Shown piece by piece: positions 23,006 to 30,604 of a stretch of DNA of 39,798 nt. Where the stretch lies: NCBI GenBank assembly GCA_016182425.1, contig JACPGP010000033.1, positions 1 to 39,798 on the forward strand, written 5' to 3'. The translations under genes and the position numbers were made by a program. Position 1 is the stretch's first letter; every line of letters begins with the position of its first letter. This DNA comes from Candidatus Levyibacteriota bacterium. Lineage in GTDB: Bacteria; Patescibacteria; Microgenomatia; Levybacterales; UBA12049. The notes below the pieces were generated by a model. It was given only the letters and a program-made list of their open reading frames with translations. It had not been told where the DNA came from and searched no databases.

Positions 23006-24383
23006 CCTTTCAAATTACCAATTTGGTTTCCATGACAAAATAAAACCAGTTTTCTCAACTGCTAAAGGGCTATCTGAAGATATAGTGAAAGAAATCTCAT
23101 GGATGAAAAAAGAGCCTGATTGGATGTGGGAAAAAAGGCTTGCTGCGTTAACTCTTTTTTACTCCAAAAAAATGCCAAACTGGGGAGGAGATTTGACTAA
23201 AATTAATTTTGACAATATTTATTACTACATTAAGCCTACAGATAAGCAAGGAAGAACATGGGAAGAGGTGCCAGCGGATATTAAAAATACATTTGACAAA
23301 ATCGGTGTTCCAGAAGCAGAGAAAAAATTTCTGAGTGGAGTTGGGGCTCAATATGATTCGGAAATGATCTATCATAGCATTTCTAAAATGCTTGAAAAAA
23401 AAGGGGTTATTTTTGTAGATACAGATACCGCAGTTAAAAAATACCCAGAATTAGTAAAACAGTATTTTGGGACAATTATTCCTGCCGCAGATAATAAATT
23501 CGCTGCGCTTAATACGGCCGTGTGGAGCGGAGGAAGCTTTATTTATGTACCAAAAGGCGTACGAGTTGACCTTCCTTTACAGGCATATTTTCGTATTAAT
23601 GCCAAGAACATGGGGCAGTTTGAGCGAACGCTGATTATTGCCGATGAAGGGTCATATGTTCATTACGTGGAGGGGTGCTCGGCCCCAATTTTTACTACTG
23701 ATTCGTTGCATAGTGCGGTGGTTGAAATTTTGGTCAAAAAAGGTGCTCGCGTTAGATACACAACAATTCAAAACTGGAGTAAAAATGTCTATAACTTAGT
23801 TACCAAGCGTATGTTTGTTGAAGAAGAAGGCTTCGGAGATTGGATAGACGGAAACCTTGGGAGTCAATTAACAATGAAATATCCTTCGATATATCTAAAG
23901 GGTCGAAAAGCACGGGGAGAAGTGTTATCGCTTGCTTTTGCTGGAAAAGATCAACACCAAGATGCTGGTGGAAAAGCAATTCATTTGGCTCCAGAGACAA
24001 GTTCGGTTATTACTTCAAAATCAATCAGTAAAGACGGCGGTCGAACTTCGTATCGTGGGCTTTTGAAAGTTGCAAAAGGAGCAGTCAATAGTAAATCAAC
24101 AGTTCGTTGTGATGCGCTTATTTTGGATGAGAAGAGCAGATCCGATACCTACCCAACAATGGAAATTAATGAAGAGCGAGTGACAATTGGACATGAGGCG
24201 TCAGTATCGCGAATTGGTGAGGAGCAGCTATTTTATTTTCAATCTCGAGGAATCCCGCAAACACAGGCAGAAGTAATGATTGTCAATGGGTTTGTGGAGC
24301 CAATTGTGCGTGAGTTGCCTATGGAGTATGCAGTAGAGCTAAACCGACTAATTCAATTAGAAATGGTGGGGTCAGTTGGATAA
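22992..24383 (+). CDS. sufB: Fe-S cluster scaffold protein SufB
   Basis: 463 residues, normal for SufB, the subunit on which clusters assemble. NTAVWSGGSFIYVPKGVRVD, ERTLIIADEGSYVHYVEGCSAP (with the conserved Cys) and the C-terminal GHEASVSRIGEEQLFYFQSRG are family hallmarks. Of the in-frame ATGs at 22986 and 22992 the second is chosen, because AAGGG lies 6 nt before it; a TTG at 22965 opens the same frame. It overlaps the sufC end by 14 nt. Confidence 0.95.
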   Translation: MQQFNLSNYQFGFHDKIKPVFSTAKGLSEDIVKEISWMKKEPDWMWEKRLAALTLFYSKKMPNWGGDLTKINFDNIYYYIKPTDKQGRTWEEVPADIKNTFDKIGVPEAEKKFLSGVGAQYDSEMIYHSISKMLEKKGVIFVDTDTAVKKYPELVKQYFGTIIPAADNKFAALNTAVWSGGSFIYVPKGVRVDLPLQAYFRINAKNMGQFERTLIIADEGSYVHYVEGCSAPIFTTDSLHSAVVEILVKKGARVRYTTIQNWSKNVYNLVTKRMFVEEEGFGDWIDGNLGSQLTMKYPSIYLKGRKARGEVLSLAFAGKDQHQDAGGKAIHLAPETSSVITSKSISKDGGRTSYRGLLKVAKGAVNSKSTVRCDALILDEKSRSDTYPTMEINEERVTIGHEASVSRIGEEQLFYFQSRGIPQTQAEVMIVNGFVEPIVRELPMEYAVELNRLIQLEMVGSVG

Positions 24384-24387
24384 GTAA

Positions 24388-24429
24388 ACCTGCCCGCAAT
24401 CGCTAAAGCGACAGCTTTTGCAGGCGGGT
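24388..24429. repeat. GC-rich palindromic repeat between sufB and sufD
   Basis: Left end ACCTGCCCGC and right end GCAGGCGGGT enclose an inner hairpin TCGCT-AA-AGCGA and the block GCGACAGCT, which is shared with the copy inside secD. It fills most of the sufB-sufD gap. Confidence 0.75.
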
Positions 24430-24444
24430 GACAGGAGCAGTGGG

Positions 24445-25014
24445 ATGAGAAATATAAAAATAGTTGTTAAAAAAAATGAAGAAAAAGTGTTGCCGTTTGT
24501 GTGGGTTAATGGTGACGAAAAAGAAGTGGCTATAAATGCGCGTTTGGTTGGAGAAGGTGGGAATTTACGTATTGTTGGGGTGTTTCTAGGTAAAGATGCG
24601 AAATCAGTTGTGTTTAACACGCATGTTGTGCACGAAGCACCAAACACTAAAAGCCTAACAACTATTCGGGGCGTATTTAAAAATCATGCATCGTTTAACA
24701 ATGACGGTATGGTGCGCATTAACAAAGGGGCAAAAAACGCAGATGGATATTTTGCTTCAAAAATTCTTCTTTTTGATAATGCAAAAGGCAGAAGTGTTCC
24801 CTCCCTAGAGATTGATGAAAACGAGCTTAAAGCTGGTCATGCCTCAACGGTTGGCAGGCCAGATGAAAACCAATTGTTTTACCTTCGCAGTCGGGGATTA
24901 TCGGAGAAGGAGGCGGCAAATCTTATTGTTACAGGTTTTTTTGAGCCTGTAATAGCGTTACTTTCTAATGAGGATCAAAAAAACATTAGGAGGAAAATAC
25001 ATGAGATCTTATAA
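24445..25014 (+). CDS. sufD: Short SufD-like scaffold protein
   Basis: 189 residues, less than half of a typical SufD (about 430). It keeps only the C-terminal part of the beta-helix and the terminal helices: TTIRGVFKNHASFNNDGMVR, ADGYFASKILLFDNAKG, LEIDENELKAGHASTVGRPD and FYLRSRGLSEKEAANLIVTG. The last two hold the conserved His and the SufB-binding region. The N-terminal helical part is missing, though the frame looks intact. The ATG at 24445 is chosen (weak AGGAG upstream); a TTG at 24418 would read through the palindromic repeat. Assignment by position and C-terminal motifs. Confidence 0.85.
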   Translation: MRNIKIVVKKNEEKVLPFVWVNGDEKEVAINARLVGEGGNLRIVGVFLGKDAKSVVFNTHVVHEAPNTKSLTTIRGVFKNHASFNNDGMVRINKGAKNADGYFASKILLFDNAKGRSVPSLEIDENELKAGHASTVGRPDENQLFYLRSRGLSEKEAANLIVTGFFEPVIALLSNEDQKNIRRKIHEIL

Positions 25015-26206
25015 AAACGATTTTCCAATTTTTCAAAAGAACAAAAAATTTGTTTATTTAGATTCTGCAGCAACATCACAAAAACCAAAAATAGTTCTTG
25101 ATGCGATACAGGAGTATTATGCAACATACAATGCTAATGTAAGGCGGGGGTTATATCCAATTGCCGAAAAAGCAACAAAAAAGGTAGAGAAGGTACGAGA
25201 ACAAGTTGCAAGGTTTATTAATGCCAAAGATCCATCCGAGATTATTTTTGTCCGCAATGCCACAGAAGCAATCAATCTTGCTGCATACTCTTTCGCGTCG
25301 CACAATATTGCTAAGGGGGATAGTGTTGTAACGACTATCATGGAGCATCACAGTAATTTTGTGCCATGGCAACAGCTCGCCATTCAAAAAAATGCTGATT
25401 TTGTTGTTTTAGATATTAGCGAAGATGGTTTTCTTGATCTAGATTTAAAAATCAAAAAAGCCAAGATACTTACATTGACTCATGTGTCAAATGTATTAGG
25501 AACAATTAATCAAATTAAAGATATTATTAAACAGGCAAAAGCAATAAATCCTCAAATAAAAGTTCTGGTAGATGCTGCGCAGTCTATACCTCACATGAAA
25601 GTTGATGTGCAAAATCTGGATTGCGATTTTCTGGCTTTTTCGGGGCATAAAATGATGGCAGCAACTGGTATTGGCGTTTTGTATGGCAAGAGGGAGCTGT
25701 TAAAACAAATGAGGCCATTTTTGTATGGCGGGGAAATGATTAAAGAAGTTAGTATTGCAAAAACAACCTTTACAGATATTCCATATAAATTTGAAGCGGG
25801 AACACCGGATATTGCTGGGATTGTAAGCTTTGGTGCAGCAATTGAGTACTTAAAAAGTACGGGTATAGAAACTATTCAAAAACATGAAAATCGGCTTATA
25901 GCTTATAGCTTATCGCGTATGAAGGAGATTGAGGGATTAACAATATATGGACCAAAAGATATCGAAAAACGCTCTGGAGTAGTTTCGTTCAATCTCAATG
26001 GTATTCATGCGCATGATGTGGCACAAGTGTTAGGGGATATGGATATTTGTATTAGGTCCGGCCACCATTGCGCTATGCCTCTTCATAAGCGATTGGGTAT
26101 CACCGCCTCCGCCAGAGTAAGTTTTTATATTTATAACAATGAGGAAGATGTTGATAAACTTATTGAAAGTATTAAAAAAGTAAAAAAGATATTTAAGTAT
26201 GGATAG
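25001..26206 (+). CDS. sufS: Cysteine desulfurase SufS
   Basis: PLP enzyme that removes sulfur from cysteine and passes it on as persulfide. Group II desulfurase features: YLDSAATSQKP near the N-terminus, HHSNFVPW, the PLP lysine in FSGHKMMAATGIGVLYG (K217) and the active-site Cys in RSGHHCAMP (C357). Length 401. The ATG at 25001 has a clear AGGAGG Shine-Dalgarno and overlaps sufD by 14 nt. SufU encoded next is the expected sulfur acceptor. Confidence 0.96.
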   Translation: MRSYKNDFPIFQKNKKFVYLDSAATSQKPKIVLDAIQEYYATYNANVRRGLYPIAEKATKKVEKVREQVARFINAKDPSEIIFVRNATEAINLAAYSFASHNIAKGDSVVTTIMEHHSNFVPWQQLAIQKNADFVVLDISEDGFLDLDLKIKKAKILTLTHVSNVLGTINQIKDIIKQAKAINPQIKVLVDAAQSIPHMKVDVQNLDCDFLAFSGHKMMAATGIGVLYGKRELLKQMRPFLYGGEMIKEVSIAKTTFTDIPYKFEAGTPDIAGIVSFGAAIEYLKSTGIETIQKHENRLIAYSLSRMKEIEGLTIYGPKDIEKRSGVVSFNLNGIHAHDVAQVLGDMDICIRSGHHCAMPLHKRLGITASARVSFYIYNNEEDVDKLIESIKKVKKIFKYG

Positions 26207-26582
26207 GCAGACTTTATACAGGGAGGAACTTTTGGAACACTACAGAAATCCCCTTAATTTTGGAGAGCTTTCAGATTACACTGTTTCTGCAAAGCAGACA
26301 AACCCATTTTGTGGAGATGATGTGGAAATGTTTATAAAACTTAATGAGGATAAGGTTGAAGATATAAGATTTACCGGCCAAGGTTGCGCTATTAGTATGG
26401 CAGGAGCATCGATTCTTACAGAACGTGTAAAAGGAAAGGTAAAAAGCCAATTGACAAAGTTTTCGGAAAACGATATGCTCAACCTACTTGGCATTGAAGT
26501 TTCTGAAACACGCAAGAAATGCGCCCTGCTGGCGTTATCGGTGCTAAAAGATTGCATTTATGGCGTTAAAAGTAAAAGTTGA
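26199..26582 (+). CDS. sufU: Sulfur-transfer/scaffold protein SufU
   Basis: 127 residues, IscU-like fold. The three conserved ligand cysteines and the Asp are present: NPFCGDD (C38, D40), GQGCAIS (C63) and RKKCALL (C108). In Gram-positive-type SUF systems SufU is a zinc protein that accepts persulfide from SufS. Overlap with sufS is 8 nt. No SufE, SufA or SufT is found here. Confidence 0.93.
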   Translation: MDRQTLYREELLEHYRNPLNFGELSDYTVSAKQTNPFCGDDVEMFIKLNEDKVEDIRFTGQGCAISMAGASILTERVKGKVKSQLTKFSENDMLNLLGIEVSETRKKCALLALSVLKDCIYGVKSKS

Positions 26583-26832
26583 TCGGGAGTTATGTATTGG
26601 AGCAGCAAGTTGCGTTGCAGTTGCACCAAATACATTTGAATTAGATAACGAGGGGAAAGCTGTTATTAAGAAAAAAGACGGTACCATGACTTCTGATTTT
26701 GTCAACTACACAGATATTGGCGATAATGAGATAAATATCTCGAATGCCGCAAAATCATGTCCTGTTAATGCAATTATTATCGTTGAGGTAGATGATGCGG
26801 GGAACGAAATCCGCCAAGTCTGGCCCGCCTAG
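26560..26832 (+). CDS. Ferredoxin with three cluster cysteines
   Basis: 90-residue small ferredoxin of the CxxxxxC...CP type. Ligands C12, C18 and C67 are present, but the position that would be the second Cys of a CxxC motif is Ala (A15, in LCIGAASCVAVAP). That fits [3Fe-4S] or a labile [4Fe-4S] cluster. It overlaps sufU by 23 nt and lies just before the oxoacid:ferredoxin oxidoreductase, so it is a natural electron acceptor for that enzyme as well as a product of the suf operon. The last codons and stop lie in a GC-rich inverted repeat. Confidence 0.88.
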   Translation: MALKVKVDRELCIGAASCVAVAPNTFELDNEGKAVIKKKDGTMTSDFVNYTDIGDNEINISNAAKSCPVNAIIIVEVDDAGNEIRQVWPA

Positions 26833-26894
26833 TTTTCCCATTCGCCTTTTGGGGTACTATTCGTACACGGCTCATGGAGCAACTTTCGGCGGGC
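26823..26894. repeat. GC-rich inverted repeat after ferredoxin
   Basis: GCCCGCC (26823-26829) and GGCGGGC (26888-26894) are complementary and are the same outer arms as in the secD copy, here spaced by 58 nt. The left arm supplies the last codons of the ferredoxin. It could also act as a weak terminator. Confidence 0.5.
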
Positions 26895-26924
26895 AAGCCA
26901 GAAGTATAAATCCTCCACTTTTTT

Positions 26925-26933
26925 TGATAAAAT
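26925..26933 (+). promoter_or_regulatory. Extended -10 promoter for korA
   Basis: TGA followed by TAAAAT, 6 nt before the ATG at 26940, again placing transcription start at the start codon. Confidence 0.45.
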
Positions 26934-26939
26934 AACTCT

Positions 26940-28679
26940 ATGGTTGATATTGCGTGGATAATTGGAGGCGAAGCAGGATATGGAATCATGACAACGGGTC
27001 TGATGATGTCGAAAATTATGACCCGACTTGGCCTTTTTGTATTTGACTATGTTGAGTATCCTTCTTTAATTCGCGGTGGACACAATGCATATTATGTTAG
27101 AGCATCGGATGAGCAAATTTTTTCGCAAAAAAGACCGGTTGATATTTTAGTTGCACTAAACCGCGAAACAATTGACAAGCATAAAACAGAACTTTCTTCA
27201 AACGCTGCCATTTTATACGACCCCAATGTTACAAAAGTAGAGCAAAATGAATTTTCTTCCTCTATTCTTTTGGTTCCTGTACCACTTCTTGAGATTACCA
27301 AACAAGTGGGAGCTGACAGGCTAATGATTAATACTGTGGCAGTCGGGGCTAGCCTTGCTTTATTTTATAATGACTACCAAGTGTTACAAGATATACTGCA
27401 AAGTATTTTTGGAAGGAAGGGAGAAAAAGTTGTGGCAGTAAATGTGAATACATCAAAAGCAGGATTTGATTATGTTGCCAAAAACTTTGCGGGAAAGTCG
27501 CCATGGAAAGCTGAAAAAAAGCCACAAGAAAATCTTCTTGTTGGGGGAGCAGAGGCAGCCGCCATTGGAGCAATAAGGGCTGGAGTAAAATTTGCGGCAA
27601 TTTACCCAATGACACCAATAAATGGAGTATTAAATACTCTTTCAGCGCATGCGTTAAAGTACAATATTGTTGTTAAAGAGCCGGAAGATGAGATCGCAGG
27701 AATAAATATGGCAATTGGAGCTTCATATGCTGGAGTTAGGAGTCTTGCGGCAACAAGTGGTGGTGGATTTTCGTTGATGGTTGAAGGTTTAGGACTATCA
27801 GCCCAGACAGAAGTGCCACTGGTTGTTATTGAAGGAATGCGGCCAGGGCCTGCAACTGGTTTTCCCACCTGGACAGCACAGGGAGATTTGCGGTTTGTGA
27901 TGCATGCGGCACAAGATGATTTTCCAAGAATTGTGGTGGCGCCAGGTGATTTTTTGGAAGCATTTACTTATACGATGGAAGCATTTAATTTGGCAGAAAA
28001 ATATCAGTTATTAGTTATCGTGCTGGTTGATAAGTATTTAATGGAGGGACACGCTTCGGTTACAACAGAAAAATTCAAAATTCAAAATGCAAAATTCAAA
28101 ATTGAGAGAGGAAAGATACTCTCTGATCAGGAGGCAGCGGCACAGACGGATTACAAACGTTATGCGTTTGTTGAGGATGGAGTGTCTCCTCGTTCAATCC
28201 CAGGACAGCAAGGAGGTATTGGGCTTTCGGGTTCTGACGAGCACGACGAGCGGGGTCTGTATAACGAAGAGGCAGACAACAGAGTAAAAATGATGGATAA
28301 ACGATTTAAGAAGTTAGAGGAAGCAATAAAGGAAATTCCAGCACCCGCATTCTACGGAGAAAAAGAAGCGCCCATCACTATTGTCGGGTTTGGCTCAACA
28401 AAACTGCCTGTACTTGAAGCGATGAGATGGTTGAAAAAAGAGGGAGTTAATATTAATTTTTTTCAGGTAGCATTCCTTCACCCATTTCCTGTCGATGCAG
28501 TGGCACAAACAATTAAAAATGCTAAAAAAACGCTTGTTATCGAAGGAAATAAAACAGGGCAGTTTGAAGGTTTAATTCGCGAGCGAACTGGACTATCTAT
28601 TAATCACAATTTTAGAAAGTACGATGGCAGACCATTTTATCCGGAAGAAATTGTGCAAAAAGTAAAGGAACTTTTATGA
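26940..28679 (+). CDS. korA: 2-oxoacid:ferredoxin oxidoreductase, fused gamma-alpha subunit
   Basis: 579 residues. The N-terminal gamma domain (about 1-185; GGEAGYGIMTTGLMMSKI, EYPSLIRGGHNAYYVR) is fused to the alpha domain (about 195-390; GAEAAAIGAIRAGVKFAAIYPMTP, PEDEIAGINMAIGASYAGVR, TSGGGFSLMVEGLGLS), followed by a C-terminal transketolase-like domain. With the beta subunit it oxidatively decarboxylates a 2-oxoacid to acyl-CoA and reduces ferredoxin; 2-oxoglutarate, pyruvate and branched oxoacids are all possible. Residues about 378-386 (FKIQNAKFKI) derive from an AT-rich repeat. It overlaps korB by 4 nt. Confidence 0.9.
   Translation: MVDIAWIIGGEAGYGIMTTGLMMSKIMTRLGLFVFDYVEYPSLIRGGHNAYYVRASDEQIFSQKRPVDILVALNRETIDKHKTELSSNAAILYDPNVTKVEQNEFSSSILLVPVPLLEITKQVGADRLMINTVAVGASLALFYNDYQVLQDILQSIFGRKGEKVVAVNVNTSKAGFDYVAKNFAGKSPWKAEKKPQENLLVGGAEAAAIGAIRAGVKFAAIYPMTPINGVLNTLSAHALKYNIVVKEPEDEIAGINMAIGASYAGVRSLAATSGGGFSLMVEGLGLSAQTEVPLVVIEGMRPGPATGFPTWTAQGDLRFVMHAAQDDFPRIVVAPGDFLEAFTYTMEAFNLAEKYQLLVIVLVDKYLMEGHASVTTEKFKIQNAKFKIERGKILSDQEAAAQTDYKRYAFVEDGVSPRSIPGQQGGIGLSGSDEHDERGLYNEEADNRVKMMDKRFKKLEEAIKEIPAPAFYGEKEAPITIVGFGSTKLPVLEAMRWLKKEGVNINFFQVAFLHPFPVDAVAQTIKNAKKTLVIEGNKTGQFEGLIRERTGLSINHNFRKYDGRPFYPEEIVQKVKELL
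28071..28104. repeat. AAATTCAAAAT tandem units inside korA
   Basis: Four close copies of AAATTCAA or AAATGCAA in 34 nt, in frame, between the alpha and C-terminal domains. They are the same unit type as beside the sufC palindrome. Confidence 0.75.
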
Positions 28680-29566
28680 CAACACTTAAAGATTTAGAGA
28701 TAACTTATGATAAGCCAAACTGGTGTCCGGGGTGTGGCGATATAGGCGTTTGGGTATCGTTGAAAAATGCCATTGTGCAATTAAATCTTAATCCTTGGGA
28801 AGTGGTACTTGTGTCTGGCATTGGGTGCTCGGGAAAACTTCCCTACTGGGTCAAGACTTATGGATTTAATGGTTTACATGGAAGGCCAATGCCGCCTGCA
28901 GAAGCAATTTCCCTTGTCAATCACGGATTAACAGTTATTGTGATTGGCGGTGATGGTGATCAGTATGGAGAAGGCATGGGTCATTTAGTACATGCAGCGC
29001 GTCGAAATGTAAACCTAACACTTCTTGTTCACAATAACCAAATTTATGGTTTAACAACCGGTCAGTATTCACCTACCACCGATATTGGCGAAAAGAATAA
29101 AGCAACGCCTGTACCAACTGTTGAATCACCAGTAAATCCAATTTCTGTGGCGCTTGCTGCTGGCGCAACATTTGTTGGAAGGGGTTTTGCAGGAGACAAC
29201 AAACAAGAAACAGAGCTTTTAGTTTCGGCAATAAAACACAAGGGGTTTTCGATAATTGACACTATGCAGCCATGTGTGACGTTTAACCATAAAAATACCT
29301 TTGCATGGTTTTATGAACGAGTATACAAACTTGAGGCAGAAGGGCATGATCCAAAAGACAAAGCAAAAGCCTTCGCAAGAGCCGAGGAGTGGCCATTGAA
29401 ACGTATGTTAAAAGAAGGGGAGAAAGAGCGTATTGCAACAGGAATTTTTTATAGAGAAGAAAGACCGACATGGCAAGATGGTATTCCCCAAATTGGGGAA
29501 ACCCCACTTGTTAAGCAGCCAATTGATAACGTTGATATTACTCCAATTTTAGATGAGTTAGTCTAA
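28676..29566 (+). CDS. korB: 2-oxoacid:ferredoxin oxidoreductase, beta subunit
   Basis: 296 residues; binds thiamine diphosphate and a [4Fe-4S] cluster. Cluster cysteines C17 and C20 (WCPGCGD), C51 (GIGCSGK) and C200 (MQPCVTFN) match the family pattern. The TPP/Mg motif is GGDGDQ (91-96) with N120/N121. HNNQIYGLTTGQYSPTT is the strongly conserved following segment. A bidirectional terminator lies right after the stop. With korA and the nearby ferredoxin it forms a complete reaction unit. Confidence 0.94.
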   Translation: MTTLKDLEITYDKPNWCPGCGDIGVWVSLKNAIVQLNLNPWEVVLVSGIGCSGKLPYWVKTYGFNGLHGRPMPPAEAISLVNHGLTVIVIGGDGDQYGEGMGHLVHAARRNVNLTLLVHNNQIYGLTTGQYSPTTDIGEKNKATPVPTVESPVNPISVALAAGATFVGRGFAGDNKQETELLVSAIKHKGFSIIDTMQPCVTFNHKNTFAWFYERVYKLEAEGHDPKDKAKAFARAEEWPLKRMLKEGEKERIATGIFYREERPTWQDGIPQIGETPLVKQPIDNVDITPILDELV

Positions 29567-29571
29567 GAAGC

Positions 29572-29605
29572 AAAACCCCCACGGTGCGAACCTTTTGGGG
29601 GTTTT
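29572..29605. terminator. Bidirectional rho-independent terminator
   Basis: Perfect 9-bp stem AAAACCCCC (29572-29580) and GGGGGTTTT (29597-29605) with a 16-nt loop, 5 nt after the korB stop. The A- and T-runs make it work in both directions, serving korB and the converging zinc-ribbon gene. Confidence 0.88.
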
Positions 29606-29635
29606 CTTGTGTTCGTAAATACTAGAAAGGTTTAC

Positions 29636-29776
29636 TTATCCACCAATCTTGTACATGCCAGTTCCACAGACTGGACATTTACCTTTGAGTGCTGGTTTGC
29701 CATTCTTCATGGTAACTTTCTGAGCATTTGGATCATCTCTCTTGCTGCGACATTTTACACAATACATCGATGCCAT
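29636..29776 (-). CDS. DUF5679-type zinc-ribbon miniprotein
   Basis: 46 residues. MYCVKCRSKRDD and GKCPVCGTGMYKIG give four Cys in two CxxC pairs (zinc ribbon) around NGKPALKG, the pattern of DUF5679 proteins and of Zn ribbons at the C-terminus of some topoisomerase I enzymes. A very strong Shine-Dalgarno (AGGGGGTGA) lies about 9 nt before the ATG. It probably binds zinc and nucleic acid or protein; the role is unknown. It converges on korB at the shared terminator and lies 22 nt downstream of the next minus-strand gene. Confidence 0.88.
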   Translation of the reverse strand: MASMYCVKCRSKRDDPNAQKVTMKNGKPALKGKCPVCGTGMYKIGG

Positions 29777-29798
29777 ATTTTTTATTCACCCCCTTTCG

Positions 29799-30074
29799 TT
29801 AGTAAGCTAGATTGGGAATCTTAATGATATGAGTTTTTAAGAAATAAAACAGGAAAAATTCACCTACAATAATACCTGTAGTCAGGATGGAGGTTTTTAT
29901 AAGATCATACATAAGATATGAGTATGGGCGACTTGTTGTTATTGCCATCGATTGTTGGGGCACATATGTCGAAGTGCTTAAAGTAGAAAAGGTTTGAGCC
30001 TGCTTTTGGAACTGTAGTTTTCGATGCAAATCCGCCAGCATTTTTTCTTTACGAGTTTTTTTGTGCTTATTCAT
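29799..30074 (-). CDS. Small membrane protein with basic N-terminus
   Basis: 91 residues: a Lys/Arg-rich cytoplasmic N-terminus (KHKKTRKEKMLADLHRKL), a Ser/Thr-rich middle and one C-terminal transmembrane helix (ILTTGIIVGEFFLFYFLK). No named family. Supported as real by a full promoter upstream and its position before the zinc-ribbon gene in the same direction. Confidence 0.62.
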   Translation of the reverse strand: MNKHKKTRKEKMLADLHRKLQFQKQAQTFSTLSTSTYVPQQSMAITTSRPYSYLMYDLIKTSILTTGIIVGEFFLFYFLKTHIIKIPNLAY

Positions 30075-30085
30075 AGAATAGGCAA

Positions 30086-30126
30086 AGATTACACTATTGA
30101 CAGAAGTATTGTCAAGAGGCTAATAT
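30086..30126. promoter_or_regulatory. Divergent promoters with overlapping inverted repeat
   Basis: Minus strand: TTGACA (30110-30115), 18-nt spacer, TAATCT (30086-30091). Plus strand: TTGACA (30097-30102), 18-nt spacer, TAATAT (30121-30126), 10 nt before the ATG at 30137. The two -35 boxes form the arms of TTGACA-N7-TGTCAA (30097-30115), so the promoters overlap and cannot be occupied together. Confidence 0.65.
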
Positions 30127-30136
30127 AAGAGTAGAT

Positions 30137-30604
30137 ATGGTATTCAGTTTCGAGCTGGTGGGGCTTATTGTTAGTATTCTTTGGTTAATTTTTCTTACCA
30201 CACTTTTATGGCAACTTTCTTCTCACTATAATAATTTAACCCGGGGCATAAGCCAGAAAACACTCAAATCAATTCTAGATCATGTTTTAACAGGAATAGA
30301 AGCAGCGGATAAAAGCATAGTGTCTTTGAAAGCCAGATGTGATAAGCTAGAAAAAGATGGATTGTTTCATATTCAAAAAATTGGACTCTTGCGATTTAAC
30401 CCTTTCAAAGATACAGGAGGAGATCAAAGTTTTATTCTTTCTCTTATAGACGCGAATGATACTGGAATTATTATTACCGGTCTATATTCTCGCTCCGGCA
30501 CACGCTGGTATGCCAAAAAAGTGGAAAATGGAAAAGGGATAGAACACGAGTTGTCAGATGAGGAAAAAAAGGCGATAAAAGAGGCAAAAAGCAGCAATGG
30601 ATAA
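30137..30604 (+). CDS. DUF4446-family membrane protein
   Basis: 155 residues with an N-terminal transmembrane helix (about 5-28), a short coiled segment (SIVSLKARCDKLEKDG), and the DUF4446 core HIQKIGLLRFNPFKDTGGDQSFILSLIDANDTGIIITGLYSR. The family is widespread in Firmicutes and Patescibacteria and has no established function. It overlaps the DUF3048 gene by 8 nt. Confidence 0.88.
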   Translation: MVFSFELVGLIVSILWLIFLTTLLWQLSSHYNNLTRGISQKTLKSILDHVLTGIEAADKSIVSLKARCDKLEKDGLFHIQKIGLLRFNPFKDTGGDQSFILSLIDANDTGIIITGLYSRSGTRWYAKKVENGKGIEHELSDEEKKAIKEAKSSNG

